NCBI GenBank assembly: GCA_018065565.1
Contig: JAGHSZ010000022.1
Location: 21,792 to 85,791 of the forward strand
Direction of reading: 5' to 3'
DNA length: 64,000 bases
From: Candidatus Colivivens caballi
GTDB taxonomy: Bacteria > Bacteroidota > Bacteroidia > Bacteroidales > Bacteroidaceae
Position 1 is the stretch's first letter. Each line of letters begins with the position of its first letter. The notes beneath the pieces are model-generated. The model did not search any database. It saw nothing but the letters and a program-made list of their open reading frames with translations, and was not told the origin of the DNA. A program made the translations under genes and the position numbers. Positions 51,747 through 60,983 of this stretch are shown here, piece by piece.

Positions 51747-52790
51747 TTATTCGAACTGTACCAGATGACTGCTTTTGAATCCACGGAGGAAGTCGGCTGT
51801 TGACATGCGTTTCTTGCCAGCAATTTGCAGTGTCTTGATGTCAATCTGTCCGTCGGCACACTGCACACGCAGGTAGGTCTTGCCGTCGGTTGCGATGGTG
51901 CCGACTGGTACGGAGGTCTGTGTGCCTTGGCTTGAACCACAAAGGCGAGTCTCGTAGATTTTTACATCTGTTGGCTTTCCGCCTTCTTCGGCAGGGAGCA
52001 ATGTGGTCCATGCAGCAGGGTATGGGCTGAGTCCGCGTACAAAATTGTGGACTTGCTGTGCCGACTGATTCCAGTTGATGTGGCATGTGTCGTGGAAAAT
52101 CTTTGGTGCTGGGCGCAGTTCTTCTGTCGTGACATCGTCCTGCTCGACTGGATGAATGTTCTGTGCGATGATGTTGTCAACGGTTTCAGTGACGAGTTCG
52201 CCTCCTAACATCATCAGGCGGTCGTGAATGTCGCCCACATTGTCGTTTTCACCAATCGGAATGCGAACCTGCTGGATGATTTTCCCAGTGTCGATTTCGT
52301 GTTTGAGGAAGAATGTGGTGATGCCTGTCTCTTTGTCTCCGTTGATGATGGCCCAGTTGAGTGGGGCAGCTCCGCGATACTGTGGCAGCAGGGAGGCGTG
52401 GAGGTTGAATGTGCCGAGCCGTGGCATGTTCCACACCACTTCGGGCAGCATACGGAATGCCACAACAATTTGAAGGTCGGCATGGAGTGAACGGAGTTCT
52501 TCAACGAACGATTCGTCTTTGAGTTTCTCTGGTTGCAGCAGGCGGACACCGCGCTCGTCGAGATGATGGTCGAGGTAGTACTGCTTGACTGGACTTGGTT
52601 GCAGCACACTGCCATGACGGCCAATGGGCTTGTCGGGCATTGTGATGACTCCGACCACATTGTAGCCTCCGTCAATCAGTGCACGCAGACTCTCGACTGC
52701 GAAATCGGGTGTTCCCATGTAGATGATGCGTAAGTCGCTCTTCGACTGTGGCTGGATGTCAGTTTGGCTGTATGTGCTTGAATCGTTCAT
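51747..52790 (-). CDS. fmt: Methionyl-tRNA formyltransferase
   Basis: A 347-residue enzyme that formylates initiator Met-tRNA. It has RIIYMGTPDFAVESL, the signature FNLHASLLPQYRGAAPLNWAI (split FNLHASLLPQYRG, AAPLNWAI), GITTFFLKHEIDTG and a C-terminal OB-like domain (RGLSPYPAAWTTL). It extends about 20 residues more than usual at the N-terminus. It ends a leftward set with prfC, a YrdC-domain gene and the CLC gene. Confidence 0.96.
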   Translation of the reverse strand: MNDSSTYSQTDIQPQSKSDLRIIYMGTPDFAVESLRALIDGGYNVVGVITMPDKPIGRHGSVLQPSPVKQYYLDHHLDERGVRLLQPEKLKDESFVEELRSLHADLQIVVAFRMLPEVVWNMPRLGTFNLHASLLPQYRGAAPLNWAIINGDKETGITTFFLKHEIDTGKIIQQVRIPIGENDNVGDIHDRLMMLGGELVTETVDNIIAQNIHPVEQDDVTTEELRPAPKIFHDTCHINWNQSAQQVHNFVRGLSPYPAAWTTLLPAEEGGKPTDVKIYETRLCGSSQGTQTSVPVGTIATDGKTYLRVQCADGQIDIKTLQIAGKKRMSTADFLRGFKSSHLVQFE

Positions 52791-52877
52791 TGTCTTGATG
52801 TGTCAAAATGGAGTTGATTGTTTTGTTTGGTTGGAGCGTCTGCCGTCTGAAATGCATGACGGACGGGAGGGACTGGA

Positions 52878-54692
52878 CTATTCAGATGCAATGTCCTGCA
52901 AAACGCTTCGGTATGAATTGAAGAGTCCAGAGCGCGACACAAATCCGATGAACTTGCCTTCTTCGTTGACTACGGGCAGGTTCCATGCGTTTGTCTCGTC
53001 GAACTTGTCGGTTGCAACCTTCGGCGTGTCGGTCGTACACAGCAGTGCTGGTGGGTCCTTCATGAATGAGCGGACTGTATATTGGTGATAGAGTTCGGTG
53101 CGGAACATATATTTGCGAATGCTGTCGAGTGTGATGACTCCAACGAGGTGGTCGTTCTGGTCGATGACAGGGAATATGTTGCGATGCGACTTCACCACTA
53201 CCTGCACCATCTGTGCCAGGTCCATGTTGGTGGACATCGGCTTGTAGTCGCGCTCAATCTGTGAATCGAGGTTGAGCAGGGTCAGCACTGCTTGGTCCTT
53301 GTCGTGTGTGAGCAGTTCGCCCTTGCGGGCAAGTCGCATGGCATAGATGCTGTGAGGCTCAAATGTCTGGATTGTGAGATAGGCTGCCACGGATACCATC
53401 ATCAGAGGCACGAACAGGTCGTAACCGCCTGTGAGTTCGGCTATGAGGAAGATGCCTGTCAGTGGGGCGTGCATCACTCCCGACATCAACCCTGCCATGC
53501 CGTAGAGCGCACAGTTTTTTGGTGACAGGAAACATGCTGAACCTAACGACAGTCCGAGGGTGGCGTCCCATACGGATGCAAACATGAATCCTGCAATGCT
53601 GCCGAGGAACAGTGATGGTGCGAACACTCCACCGCATCCGCCGCCTCCGTTGGTGGCAGTCGATGCAAAGACTTTGAGCAGCAACACAAGTCCGAGGTAC
53701 ATGAGGAGCCCGGACTCGCCACCTCCGTAGAACAGAGTGTTGTGCATGATTTCGTCGGGCTTCGCCTCGTTGATCATCTGACGGATGACATCGTAGCCTT
53801 CACCGTACATTGCAGGGAAGAAGAAGATGAGGACACCGAGGATGATGGCACCAATCACGAATTTCACCCATGGGCTTTTCATCTTGCCAAATATGCGCTC
53901 AAACCAGTTCATTGTACGGGTGAAATAGAGCGATACGAGTCCGCATGCCACTCCGAGCAGGATGCATCCGGGTATGATGTCGATGGTGAATGCCTTTTCC
54001 AGATGGAAGTCGAACATCGGCTGTGTGCCGGTCAGTGCATATGACACGCAAACTGCTGTAAGACTGGCTACAAGTAGCGACAGGAGCGATGACATGGTGA
54101 GGTCGAGCATCAGCACTTCAAGCACGAACATGAGTCCTGCAATTGGCGCCTTGAAGATTGCTGCAACTGCGCCTGCTGCTCCGCAACCGACCATCAGCAT
54201 AAGCATGTTTGGCGGCAGGTGAAAACGCTTGCCGAGGTCTGAACCAAAGGCGGAACCTGTCAGGACAATTGGTGCCTCGGCTCCGACCGAACCACCGAAA
54301 CCGATGGTAAGGGCACTGGCTATGATACTGGTCCAGCGGTTGTGACGCTTGATGCGGGCACGCTTTCTGGAAATGGCGTACAGAATCTTTGTCACTCCGT
54401 GGCTGATGTCGTCCTTCACGATAAAGCGGACGAACAGTCCTGCCAGCAAAATGCCGATGGCAGGGTAGATGAGGTAGAGCCCGTTGGTCTCGTTGAGGTC
54501 AAAATGCTGTGTGAGCAGCACCTTGATGCTGTCAACCAACCATTTCAGCAATACTGCGGCAAGACCTGAACACACGCCGACGGTCAGACTGAGCATCAGC
54601 ACAATCTGCTTCTGGGTGTGATCGCCTTTTATCCAGTCGGTCACGGCGTTCAGCCATTTTGCTTCATTCCGTAAGAATGTGGTGGTCTTCAT
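52878..54692 (-). CDS. CLC-family chloride channel/antiporter with CBS domains
   Basis: A 604-residue membrane protein with the CLC pore (about 30-430) and two CBS domains (about 460-590) that bind nucleotides and gate it. Pore motifs are GSVGAEAPIV with the gating-type Glu, and GGGGCGGVFAPSLFLGS; AASAFGS is GSAFGS. CBS signatures include HRNIFPVIDQNDHLVGVITLDSI (split HRNIFPVIDQND, HLVGVITLDS) and WNLPVVNEEGKFIGFVSRS. It lies between the YrdC-domain gene (48 nt) and fmt (87 nt). Confidence 0.94.
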   Translation of the reverse strand: MKTTTFLRNEAKWLNAVTDWIKGDHTQKQIVLMLSLTVGVCSGLAAVLLKWLVDSIKVLLTQHFDLNETNGLYLIYPAIGILLAGLFVRFIVKDDISHGVTKILYAISRKRARIKRHNRWTSIIASALTIGFGGSVGAEAPIVLTGSAFGSDLGKRFHLPPNMLMLMVGCGAAGAVAAIFKAPIAGLMFVLEVLMLDLTMSSLLSLLVASLTAVCVSYALTGTQPMFDFHLEKAFTIDIIPGCILLGVACGLVSLYFTRTMNWFERIFGKMKSPWVKFVIGAIILGVLIFFFPAMYGEGYDVIRQMINEAKPDEIMHNTLFYGGGESGLLMYLGLVLLLKVFASTATNGGGGCGGVFAPSLFLGSIAGFMFASVWDATLGLSLGSACFLSPKNCALYGMAGLMSGVMHAPLTGIFLIAELTGGYDLFVPLMMVSVAAYLTIQTFEPHSIYAMRLARKGELLTHDKDQAVLTLLNLDSQIERDYKPMSTNMDLAQMVQVVVKSHRNIFPVIDQNDHLVGVITLDSIRKYMFRTELYHQYTVRSFMKDPPALLCTTDTPKVATDKFDETNAWNLPVVNEEGKFIGFVSRSGLFNSYRSVLQDIASE

Positions 54693-54740
54693 TTCTGTGT
54701 CGCAGTTTCTGTTTAGTCTTATGAACCGTCTTATGAACTT

Positions 54741-55307
54741 CTATTCTCGGATTATCACGAACTTGCCGTTGGCGTCGATCTTTATGATGCTTGACGGCTG
54801 GTGCTTTTCCTTGCAGCGCTGGTTGTAGCGTACAACATAATCGACAGCGTTCTTGATTTCGTCGCTGATTTCGTCGAATGTGCGGGCTGTGGGTTCACCA
54901 CTGATGTTGGCGCTTGTTGAGACTATCGGTTTCTGAAACCGGTAGCAGAGTTCCTTTGAGAATTCTTCCTTTGTGATGCGGATTCCCACACTGCCGTCTT
55001 CGGCAAGGAGGTTGGGTGCCAGACCCACGGCCTGGTCGAAGATGATGGTCAGCGGCTTGGTTGACAACTCTATCATGTCCCAGGTGACATCTGCCACATT
55101 GCGGACATAGCGCGACAGGCGCGCATCGCTGTCAACCAGACAGATGAGGGCTTTCGAGTCGTCGCGTCGCTTGATGTCATATACCTTCTTTACTGCCTCG
55201 GGATTGGTGGCGTCGCAGCCGATGCCCCATACAGTGTCGGTGGGGTAGAGGATCACTCCACCTGCCTTCATCACTTCTATGGCTTTCTTTACTTCGTCTT
55301 GTAACAT
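54741..55307 (-). CDS. tsaC: YrdC-domain threonylcarbamoyl-AMP synthase
   Basis: A 188-residue protein of the YrdC/Sua5 family which makes threonylcarbamoyl-AMP for t6A in tRNA. Motifs: GGVILYPTDTVWGIGCDATN, KRRDDSKALICLV, GIRITKEEF and PIVSTSANISGEPTA. Only the catalytic domain is present (no Sua5 C-terminal domain), hence TsaC-like. It follows prfC after 18 nt. Confidence 0.93.
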   Translation of the reverse strand: MLQDEVKKAIEVMKAGGVILYPTDTVWGIGCDATNPEAVKKVYDIKRRDDSKALICLVDSDARLSRYVRNVADVTWDMIELSTKPLTIIFDQAVGLAPNLLAEDGSVGIRITKEEFSKELCYRFQKPIVSTSANISGEPTARTFDEISDEIKNAVDYVVRYNQRCKEKHQPSSIIKIDANGKFVIIRE

Positions 55308-55325
55308 AATGATTTGTGCTCCTTT

Positions 55326-56897
55326 TTAGAATTCACTTGTGAAGTGGAACTTGATGTGCTTGAAGTCCTGCTGCGCCATTTGCAACACATAGTTGGAGTC
55401 GGCGAGGAAGACATCACGGCCGTCGCGGTCCTTTGCCATATACTGGTATTTGCGTTTCTTGAATGCTTCGAGTTCGGCTTCGTCGTCGCTTTCGATCCAG
55501 CATGCCTTGTAGAGGCTGATTGGTTCCCAGCGGCACTGTGCATTGTATTCGTTTTCGAGTCGGTACTGGATGACTTCAAACTGCAACTGGCCTACGGTTC
55601 CGATGAGTTTGCGGCCGTTGAACTGGTTGATGAACAACTGTGCCACACCTTCGTCCATCAGTTGGTTGATGCCCTTTTCGAGTTGCTTGGTCTTCATTGG
55701 GTCGGCGTTCTCGATGTACTTGAACATCTCTGGCGAGAAACTTGGCAGTCCCTTGAAATGCAGCTGTTCGCCTTCGGTCAGTGTGTCGCCAATCTTGAAT
55801 ATTCCGTTGTCGGGCAGACCTACGATGTCGCCTGGGTATGCCTCTTCGATGGTGCTCTTCTTCTGTGCCATGAACTGGGTAGGAGATGAGAACCTGACTG
55901 TCTTGCCGTTGCGTACATGCAGATATGGGGCATTGCGCACAAACTTGCCTGAGCATACTTTGCAGAATGCTGTACATGAACGGTGGTTAGGGTCGATGTT
56001 GGCTGTAATCTTGAAGATGAAGCCTGTGAATTTTGGTTCGGCTGGTTCGATTGTTCGTTCCTCTGCCTGTGTTGGGCGTGGACTTGGTGCAATCTCTACA
56101 AAGCAGTCGAGCAGTTCCTGCACACCGAAGTTGTTGAGCGCACTGCCGAAGAACACTGGTGCCACTTCTGCATTCAGGTATGTATCGACGTCAAAGTCGG
56201 GGTAAACGCCTGTGATGAGGTCGAGGTCCTCGCGGAGTTTGTCGGCATCGGCCTTGCCTACCCGGTCGTCGAGCTCTGCTGAATTGATGTCAACTGCCAC
56301 CTTCTCCGTGACCATCTGCTTGTTAGGCGTGAAGAGGTTGAGGTTGTTCTCGTAGATGTTATATACTCCCTTGAACTGTTGTCCCTGGTTGATTGGCCAT
56401 GACAAAGGTCGCACGCTGATTTGCAGTTCGCTTTCCACTTCGTCCATAAGGTCGAACGGATCGCGTCCTTCACGGTCCATCTTGTTGATGAATACGATGA
56501 CCGGAGTCTTTCGCATGCGGCACACTGTCATCAACTTGCGTGTCTGTGCCTCGACACCTTTTGCACCGTCGATGACGATGATGACGCAATCGACTGCTGT
56601 GAGTGTGCGGAATGTGTCTTCGCAGAAGTCCTGGTGACCCGGGGTGTCAAGGATGTTGACTTTATAGTCGCGATAGTCGAATTCCATGACGGATGTAGAA
56701 ACCGAGATACCGCGCTGTTTCTCGATTTCCATCCAGTCGCTTGTTGCCGACTTCTTAATCTTGTTTGACTTGACTGCACCTGCAACCTGTATCTGTCCTC
56801 CGAAGAGCAGAAGTTTTTCGGTCAGAGTGGTTTTACCAGCATCTGGGTGACTGATGATGGCGAATGTTCGCCTCTTTTGTATTTCTTGTTCGTTCAT
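55326..56897 (-). CDS. prfC: Peptide chain release factor 3
   Basis: A 523-residue GTPase that recycles RF1/RF2 after termination. The ATG at 56897 ([17 protein letters not shown]) is used; an upstream in-frame TTG lies in the promoter. G1 is [13 protein letters not shown], switch II is [16 protein letters not shown], and [10 protein letters not shown] is G4. The RF3 C-terminal domain is complete. It heads the prfC-tsaC-CLC-fmt set. Confidence 0.96.
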   Translation of the reverse strand: MNEQEIQKRRTFAIISHPDAGKTTLTEKLLLFGGQIQVAGAVKSNKIKKSATSDWMEIEKQRGISVSTSVMEFDYRDYKVNILDTPGHQDFCEDTFRTLTAVDCVIIVIDGAKGVEAQTRKLMTVCRMRKTPVIVFINKMDREGRDPFDLMDEVESELQISVRPLSWPINQGQQFKGVYNIYENNLNLFTPNKQMVTEKVAVDINSAELDDRVGKADADKLREDLDLITGVYPDFDVDTYLNAEVAPVFFGSALNNFGVQELLDCFVEIAPSPRPTQAEERTIEPAEPKFTGFIFKITANIDPNHRSCTAFCKVCSGKFVRNAPYLHVRNGKTVRFSSPTQFMAQKKSTIEEAYPGDIVGLPDNGIFKIGDTLTEGEQLHFKGLPSFSPEMFKYIENADPMKTKQLEKGINQLMDEGVAQLFINQFNGRKLIGTVGQLQFEVIQYRLENEYNAQCRWEPISLYKACWIESDDEAELEAFKKRKYQYMAKDRDGRDVFLADSNYVLQMAQQDFKHIKFHFTSEF

Positions 56898-56906
56898 AAT
56901 CGGGTG

Positions 56907-56914
56907 CAAAGTTA
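56907..56914 (-). promoter_or_regulatory. Candidate -7 element for prfC
   Basis: On the minus strand TAACTTTG, 10 nt before the prfC start codon, implying a nearly leaderless message. A CAA at 56940 is too far for an ideal -33. Confidence 0.55.
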
Positions 56915-57054
56915 CGAAAAAAAATAATAGCGTTTGCTACAACGGAGAAAAACACTGCATTTCAGGTGTTAAATACTTACGGAACAATCGGTTTTTGATG
57001 GTCGGACTGTTTGTCTGCGTGCTTGGCGTGTCGTTTCTGTCGGTTCTGGACTGG

Positions 57055-57088
57055 GCAAAAAAAAGTGCGCTTCCGATTGGGAGCGCAC
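57055..57088 (-). terminator. Terminator of the gap gene
   Basis: GTGCGCT (57065-57071) pairs with AGCGCAC (57082-57088); on the minus strand it is followed by an eight-T run. It is 27 nt after the gap stop. Confidence 0.88.
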
Positions 57089-57114
57089 CTTTATTATAAT
57101 AATATGTGTTAAGA

Positions 57115-58140
<1,026 letters not shown>

Positions 58141-58212
58141 TTAATTAAATGTGTTAATATAAAAAAGATTAATTTCTTATTATCTTTAATGTGTGAGTCC
58201 TGAATGTAAGTT

Positions 58213-58308
58213 TCAGCCGCAGTTGCAATAATGCTTGGATGATGCACACGCGATGATGGCGAGCAGCATCACAATCATTGAAATTATATTGAACCAACGG
58301 TAATTCAT
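58213..58308 (-). CDS. 31-residue putative lipopeptide in the gap leader
   Basis: An ATG at 58308 opens a 31-codon frame ending in TGA at 58213. The product begins MNYRWFNIISMIVMLLAIIAC, which is a compact lipoprotein signal with LAIIAC as lipobox, then ASSKHYCNCG: the mature part would be only about 11 residues with three Cys in total. It starts 25 nt after a TAACTTTG-type promoter element and lies on the same transcript as gap, 84 nt upstream of that gene. It could be a real small lipoprotein or a leader peptide; I know no family. Confidence 0.5.
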   Translation of the reverse strand: MNYRWFNIISMIVMLLAIIACASSKHYCNCG

Positions 58309-58333
58309 CCTAATCTTTCGTCTTTTCAAGATG

Positions 58334-58341
58334 CAAAGTTA
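58334..58341 (-). promoter_or_regulatory. Candidate -7 element for the small lipopeptide and gap
   Basis: On the minus strand TAACTTTG, 25 nt before the 31-residue ORF. The -33 region is A/T-rich with no clear TTTG. Confidence 0.5.
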
Positions 58342-58653
58342 TGAATTTATTATTAATAATGCGTATGTGCCATAAATTATTTCCGTTTATTTTCTTGCGA
58401 ATTGGTGTTTACTTGTCGTTTGCAACTAAAATTGCAACATCCATTGTGCAATCATTGTCTGTAATTCGATGTTTCGCTCCCCTGCCATTCGCTTGTGAGT
58501 TTTCATGCGAAAACGGCTGGGCGTATATCATCGGTTTTGACATTTTTGTTGTGTGCCGGCTGTTAGGTATGTCAAAAATACAATGATTTTTAAGGTTTTT
58601 TGCACTTATGTACATGAATTTTCATGTATAAAATGAATTTTGTGTGCAAAAGG

Positions 58654-58685
58654 TTTGGAAGTGTTAAATTATTCACTTATATTTG
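58654..58685 (+). promoter_or_regulatory. Bacteroides-type promoter ahead of the hairpin-rich leader
   Basis: TTTG (58654-58657), a 20-nt spacer and TATATTTG (58678-58685) match the consensus in both elements. Transcription would begin near 58692, just before the first hairpin. Confidence 0.75.
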
Positions 58686-58704
58686 CAAACGCATATTAAA
58701 GAAT

Positions 58705-58945
58705 AAGTTTCGCAAGCTCAACTTGCACGACCGAATGACTGAATGTCATGAGGTTTGCGACGACTCGGCGTTTATGCCGACAAAGGAGTTCTCTCCCCTA
58801 CGAATCGATATTTCGCGAAGCTCAATATCTACCAAGATACTCGTAGGCTTTGAGATTACGAAAAGCCGATTCGTAGCGCAGCGATAGGTAACGAAGTGAT
58901 AAGTAGCCCGCAAGGGCGATTCGTCAACTGAGCAAGTCCTTGCGA
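58705..58945 (+). ncRNA. Candidate structured leader or small RNA with six hairpins
   Basis: Short perfect stems follow one another: GCAAG/CTTGC at 58712-58726, ATGAC/GTCAT at 58735-58749, TCGGC/GCCGA at 58765-58780, a three-level stem bounded by CTACGAATCG (58798-58807) and CGATTCGTAG (58867-58876) with inner stems CTCAA/TTGAG (58821/58850) and TATCT/AGATA (58826/58835), GCCC/GGGC with a GCAA tetraloop (58906-58917) and GCAAG/CTTGC (58932-58943). A good promoter precedes it and it lies upstream of a 44-residue ORF and the AraC gene. The frame 58624-58887 through it is not credible as protein. Confidence 0.55.
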
Positions 58946-58994
58946 GAGTTAAATTAAAGAATATGTATTAACCTTAATGTTGCGACTGATTGAA

Positions 58995-59129
58995 ATGAAG
59001 ATGATGAATATGATGAAAAAACATAATGCCCCTCTTGTGGGATTATGCTCCTGTTGGTGCTGCTGCATCGCTGTCATTGTGTGTGCTGTTGAGATACTTA
59101 ACCATGAATTAACTATGACTACAATATGA
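58995..59129 (+). CDS. 44-residue Cys-rich hydrophobic ORF coupled to the AraC gene
   Basis: An ATG at 58995 (or in-frame ATGs at 59001, 59004, 59010, 59013) opens a frame ending in TGA at 59127-59129, which overlaps the ATG of the AraC gene (ATGA at 59126). The product starts with Met-rich MKMMNMMKKHNAPLVG, then a hydrophobic stretch LCSCWCCCIAVIVCAVEIL with six Cys, then a polar end. The stop-start overlap favours a translated ORF; the Cys cluster within a membrane-like segment suggests a redox or metal sensor peptide or a leader peptide. I know no family. Confidence 0.55.
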   Translation: MKMMNMMKKHNAPLVGLCSCWCCCIAVIVCAVEILNHELTMTTI

Positions 59130-60307
59130 ATCCCTATTATCTATACATAATTCCCGCACTGATACTTCTGGGCTGGGCATTCATGATTCATACAAAGAAA
59201 AATCCTTTGAAGGTGCATCATCTTGCTTCTGACACACTGCTGGCTATTGCGGGGATGGGCATCTTCTTCACCATGTACTATGTGCCGAGTCTGCACGACT
59301 GCCTTTGGGTCGATTTCGGATTCACATTCTGCGCAGCTTTCCTTCCGGCATCCTATTATGTCACAATTCGCGAACTGACAGGCGCACGCGGCATCAGGCC
59401 CGTTGACCATTTGATGCTTATTCTTCCGGCAACATTCACTGTCCTATATATTATTTTCGCTATCTTCGCCACTCCTGAAGATGTCGAGGCGTATATAGGT
59501 ATGATGCGTACAATGCGCGTTCCCGACATGCTGACACCGATGGCAATCTTCGGGCTGGTAATCAATATCTTGTTCCTTACAGCCGTTCCTTTGTCAATTC
59601 TTGCCGTAATCATCTGGGCCATAAAGCGTAAACGGAGATGTGTGCGGATGCTTCGAGAGTATTATGTAAACATCAACCGTGAGTCGGGCGACAAGATTAC
59701 CACTGCCATTGCGTTTGATGTCATCCAGCTGCCGGTGCTGACCTTCTTGGTGTTTGTTCCGCTCTCTTGGGCACAATCCACTGTTACCATTTACCTGATA
59801 GTCGGTTTCTGGTCGTTCGTGGCGTTTATGTCGGGCAAGTATTTCTACAACCTCCGGTTCTCGGCAAGCGAACTCAAACGCCAGCTGATGGTTACTGCCA
59901 ATACTGGCGACCAGCAGGAGGTGATAGACGAAATACGCGAGATAATGGGTGAAATTTCTGAGGGCGAAGACTTCGAAATCATGCCCGAGTCTATTTTCAA
60001 CCGCATCAAGAACGACGGACTGTTCCTTGAACATGGACTCAACCTGATGATTCTTGCCGACAAACTTGGCATCAGCCGTAAGCTCCTTGCCCACAGCATC
60101 CATTACAGAATGGGGGTCACGCTGTCGGCATACATCCGCTCGCTGCGCATTGACTATGCTGTGCAGTTGATTGAAAGTTCGCAGGTGCCTAAAAATATGA
60201 AGGTGAAGGAACTTGCCTCGATGGTGGGCTACTCTGATGCACGAATGTTCAGCGACGACCTTCGCGAAAAGACGGGCATGAGCCCTCACAGTTATCTGGG
60301 ACGCTGA
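59126..60307 (+). CDS. Membrane-anchored AraC-family regulator
   Basis: A 393-residue protein with seven hydrophobic segments in the N-terminal half (about residues 5-225) and an AraC-type DNA-binding domain at the C-terminus (about 285-393): LADKLGISRKLLAHSIHYRM, then VKELASMVGYSDARMFSDDL and REKTGMSPHSYLG. A membrane-embedded sensor joined directly to a DNA-binding domain is typical of a Bacteroidetes group of regulators. The signal and target genes are unknown; the Cys-rich ORF overlapping its start may be part of its control. Confidence 0.85.
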   Translation: MNPYYLYIIPALILLGWAFMIHTKKNPLKVHHLASDTLLAIAGMGIFFTMYYVPSLHDCLWVDFGFTFCAAFLPASYYVTIRELTGARGIRPVDHLMLILPATFTVLYIIFAIFATPEDVEAYIGMMRTMRVPDMLTPMAIFGLVINILFLTAVPLSILAVIIWAIKRKRRCVRMLREYYVNINRESGDKITTAIAFDVIQLPVLTFLVFVPLSWAQSTVTIYLIVGFWSFVAFMSGKYFYNLRFSASELKRQLMVTANTGDQQEVIDEIREIMGEISEGEDFEIMPESIFNRIKNDGLFLEHGLNLMILADKLGISRKLLAHSIHYRMGVTLSAYIRSLRIDYAVQLIESSQVPKNMKVKELASMVGYSDARMFSDDLREKTGMSPHSYLGR

Positions 60308-60339
60308 TCCCTTGCCCCGTTCCGAGGGCGGCTCTATTG

Positions 60340-60661
60340 CCTGATGTGCATAGGATAATTGCTGATCATGCATAGGATAATTGCTGATCGTGCATACGAT
60401 AATTGCCAATCGTGCATACGATAATTGCTGATCGAACGGACGATAATACATAAATGTGTACACGCGGATTTATGGATGTGTACACATGAATTCAAAAAGG
60501 TGTACACCTTCCTGGAAAAAGGTGTACAGCAAAACTTGAAAAGGTGTACACTTTATTCTGAAAAGGTGTACACCTTTTTTAGTTTACGAGCGCTCGCGAA
60601 GGAAAACATGAGCGCTCGTGAGGACATTTACGAGCGGTCGTGAAGGAAAACATGTGCGGAC
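60340..60661. repeat. 22-nt periodic palindrome array, locus C
   Basis: Fifteen or so units in one unbroken 22-nt lattice. GATAATT words start at 60354, 60376, 60398, 60420 and 60442, with CGTGCATACG-like words between them (one centre at 60415.5). TGTGTACAC words start at 60455 and 60477, GGTGTACACC words at 60499, 60521 (mutated), 60543 (mutated) and 60565, and GAGCGCTC words at 60588, 60610, 60632 (mutated) and 60654 (decayed). Palindrome centres keep the 22-nt step across the class changes. It sits between the AraC stop and the terminator at 60700; no gene is present in that gap before 60792. Confidence 0.92.
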
Positions 60662-60699
60662 CCTCGGACCATCACCCCATCGGACCCTCCCCATACTAA

Positions 60700-60750
60700 A
60701 AACAGAACACCCGGCTGGCATTGGGATGATTCCCTCACCAGTCGGGTGCT
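60700..60750 (-). terminator. Terminator of the surface protein/peptide transcript
   Basis: CACCCGGCTGG (60708-60718) pairs with CCAGTCGGGTG (60738-60748) with one G-U pair; on the minus strand it is followed by TTCTGTTTTTAG. Confidence 0.85.
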
Positions 60751-60791
60751 TCTATCGTTAGGATTTCTATTGATTTCCTTTTGTCAGATGG

Positions 60792-60929
60792 TTACCATGC
60801 AACAGCATCGTCCTCATAATCCTCACCTAACTCTTTGTTGATTGTCATACCGTCTTCACTTCCGCAGAGCATGTGTGAGTATTCCATCTTTCTTACCTTC
60901 ATGGTTGGAGTTTTATATTCTTTCTTCAT
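60792..60929 (-). CDS. 45-residue peptide gene, Bacteroidales YxxPxM-type short peptide
   Basis: An ATG at 60929 opens a 45-codon frame ending TAA at 60792. The product begins MKKEYKTPTMKVRKMEYSHM, continues LCGSEDGM, and ends with the acidic GEDYEDDAVAW. This layout (basic start with Y.xP.M.V, a short LLxGS-like turn with Cys or Ala, then an acidic variable tail) is common among unnamed short proteins of Bacteroidales, often next to exported proteins. It could be a peptide precursor with cleavage after Gly-Ser, or a small secreted signal, but no modification or export genes are adjacent. It lies 49 nt downstream of the surface protein and before its terminator, so it is probably on the same transcript. 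Confidence 0.7.
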   Translation of the reverse strand: MKKEYKTPTMKVRKMEYSHMLCGSEDGMTINKELGEDYEDDAVAW

Positions 60930-60941
60930 AGTTATATATAC

Positions 60942-60983
60942 TTTAATCTTTAATCTATAATCTCTAAACTCTAATCTCTCATC
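60942..60983. repeat. 7-nt tandem array after the surface protein gene
   Basis: TTTAATC, TTTAATC, TATAATC, TCTAAAC, TCTAATC and TCTCATC in exact 7-nt register; the last unit overlaps the stop codon of the surface protein. It is the reverse complement of the word family at 29041. Confidence 0.82.

Noticed and set aside
58624..58887. 87-codon frame across the hairpin region
   Set aside because: Composition is unlike coding sequence of this genome, the frame crosses a promoter and multiple stems, and the product resembles no family I know.
60425..60643. 72-codon frame through array C
   Set aside because: Same reason: translation of repeat words only.
60340..60661. CRISPR array
   Set aside because: There is no constant repeat alternating with unique spacers; both words and spacers drift, the period is only 22 nt and no cas gene is present.
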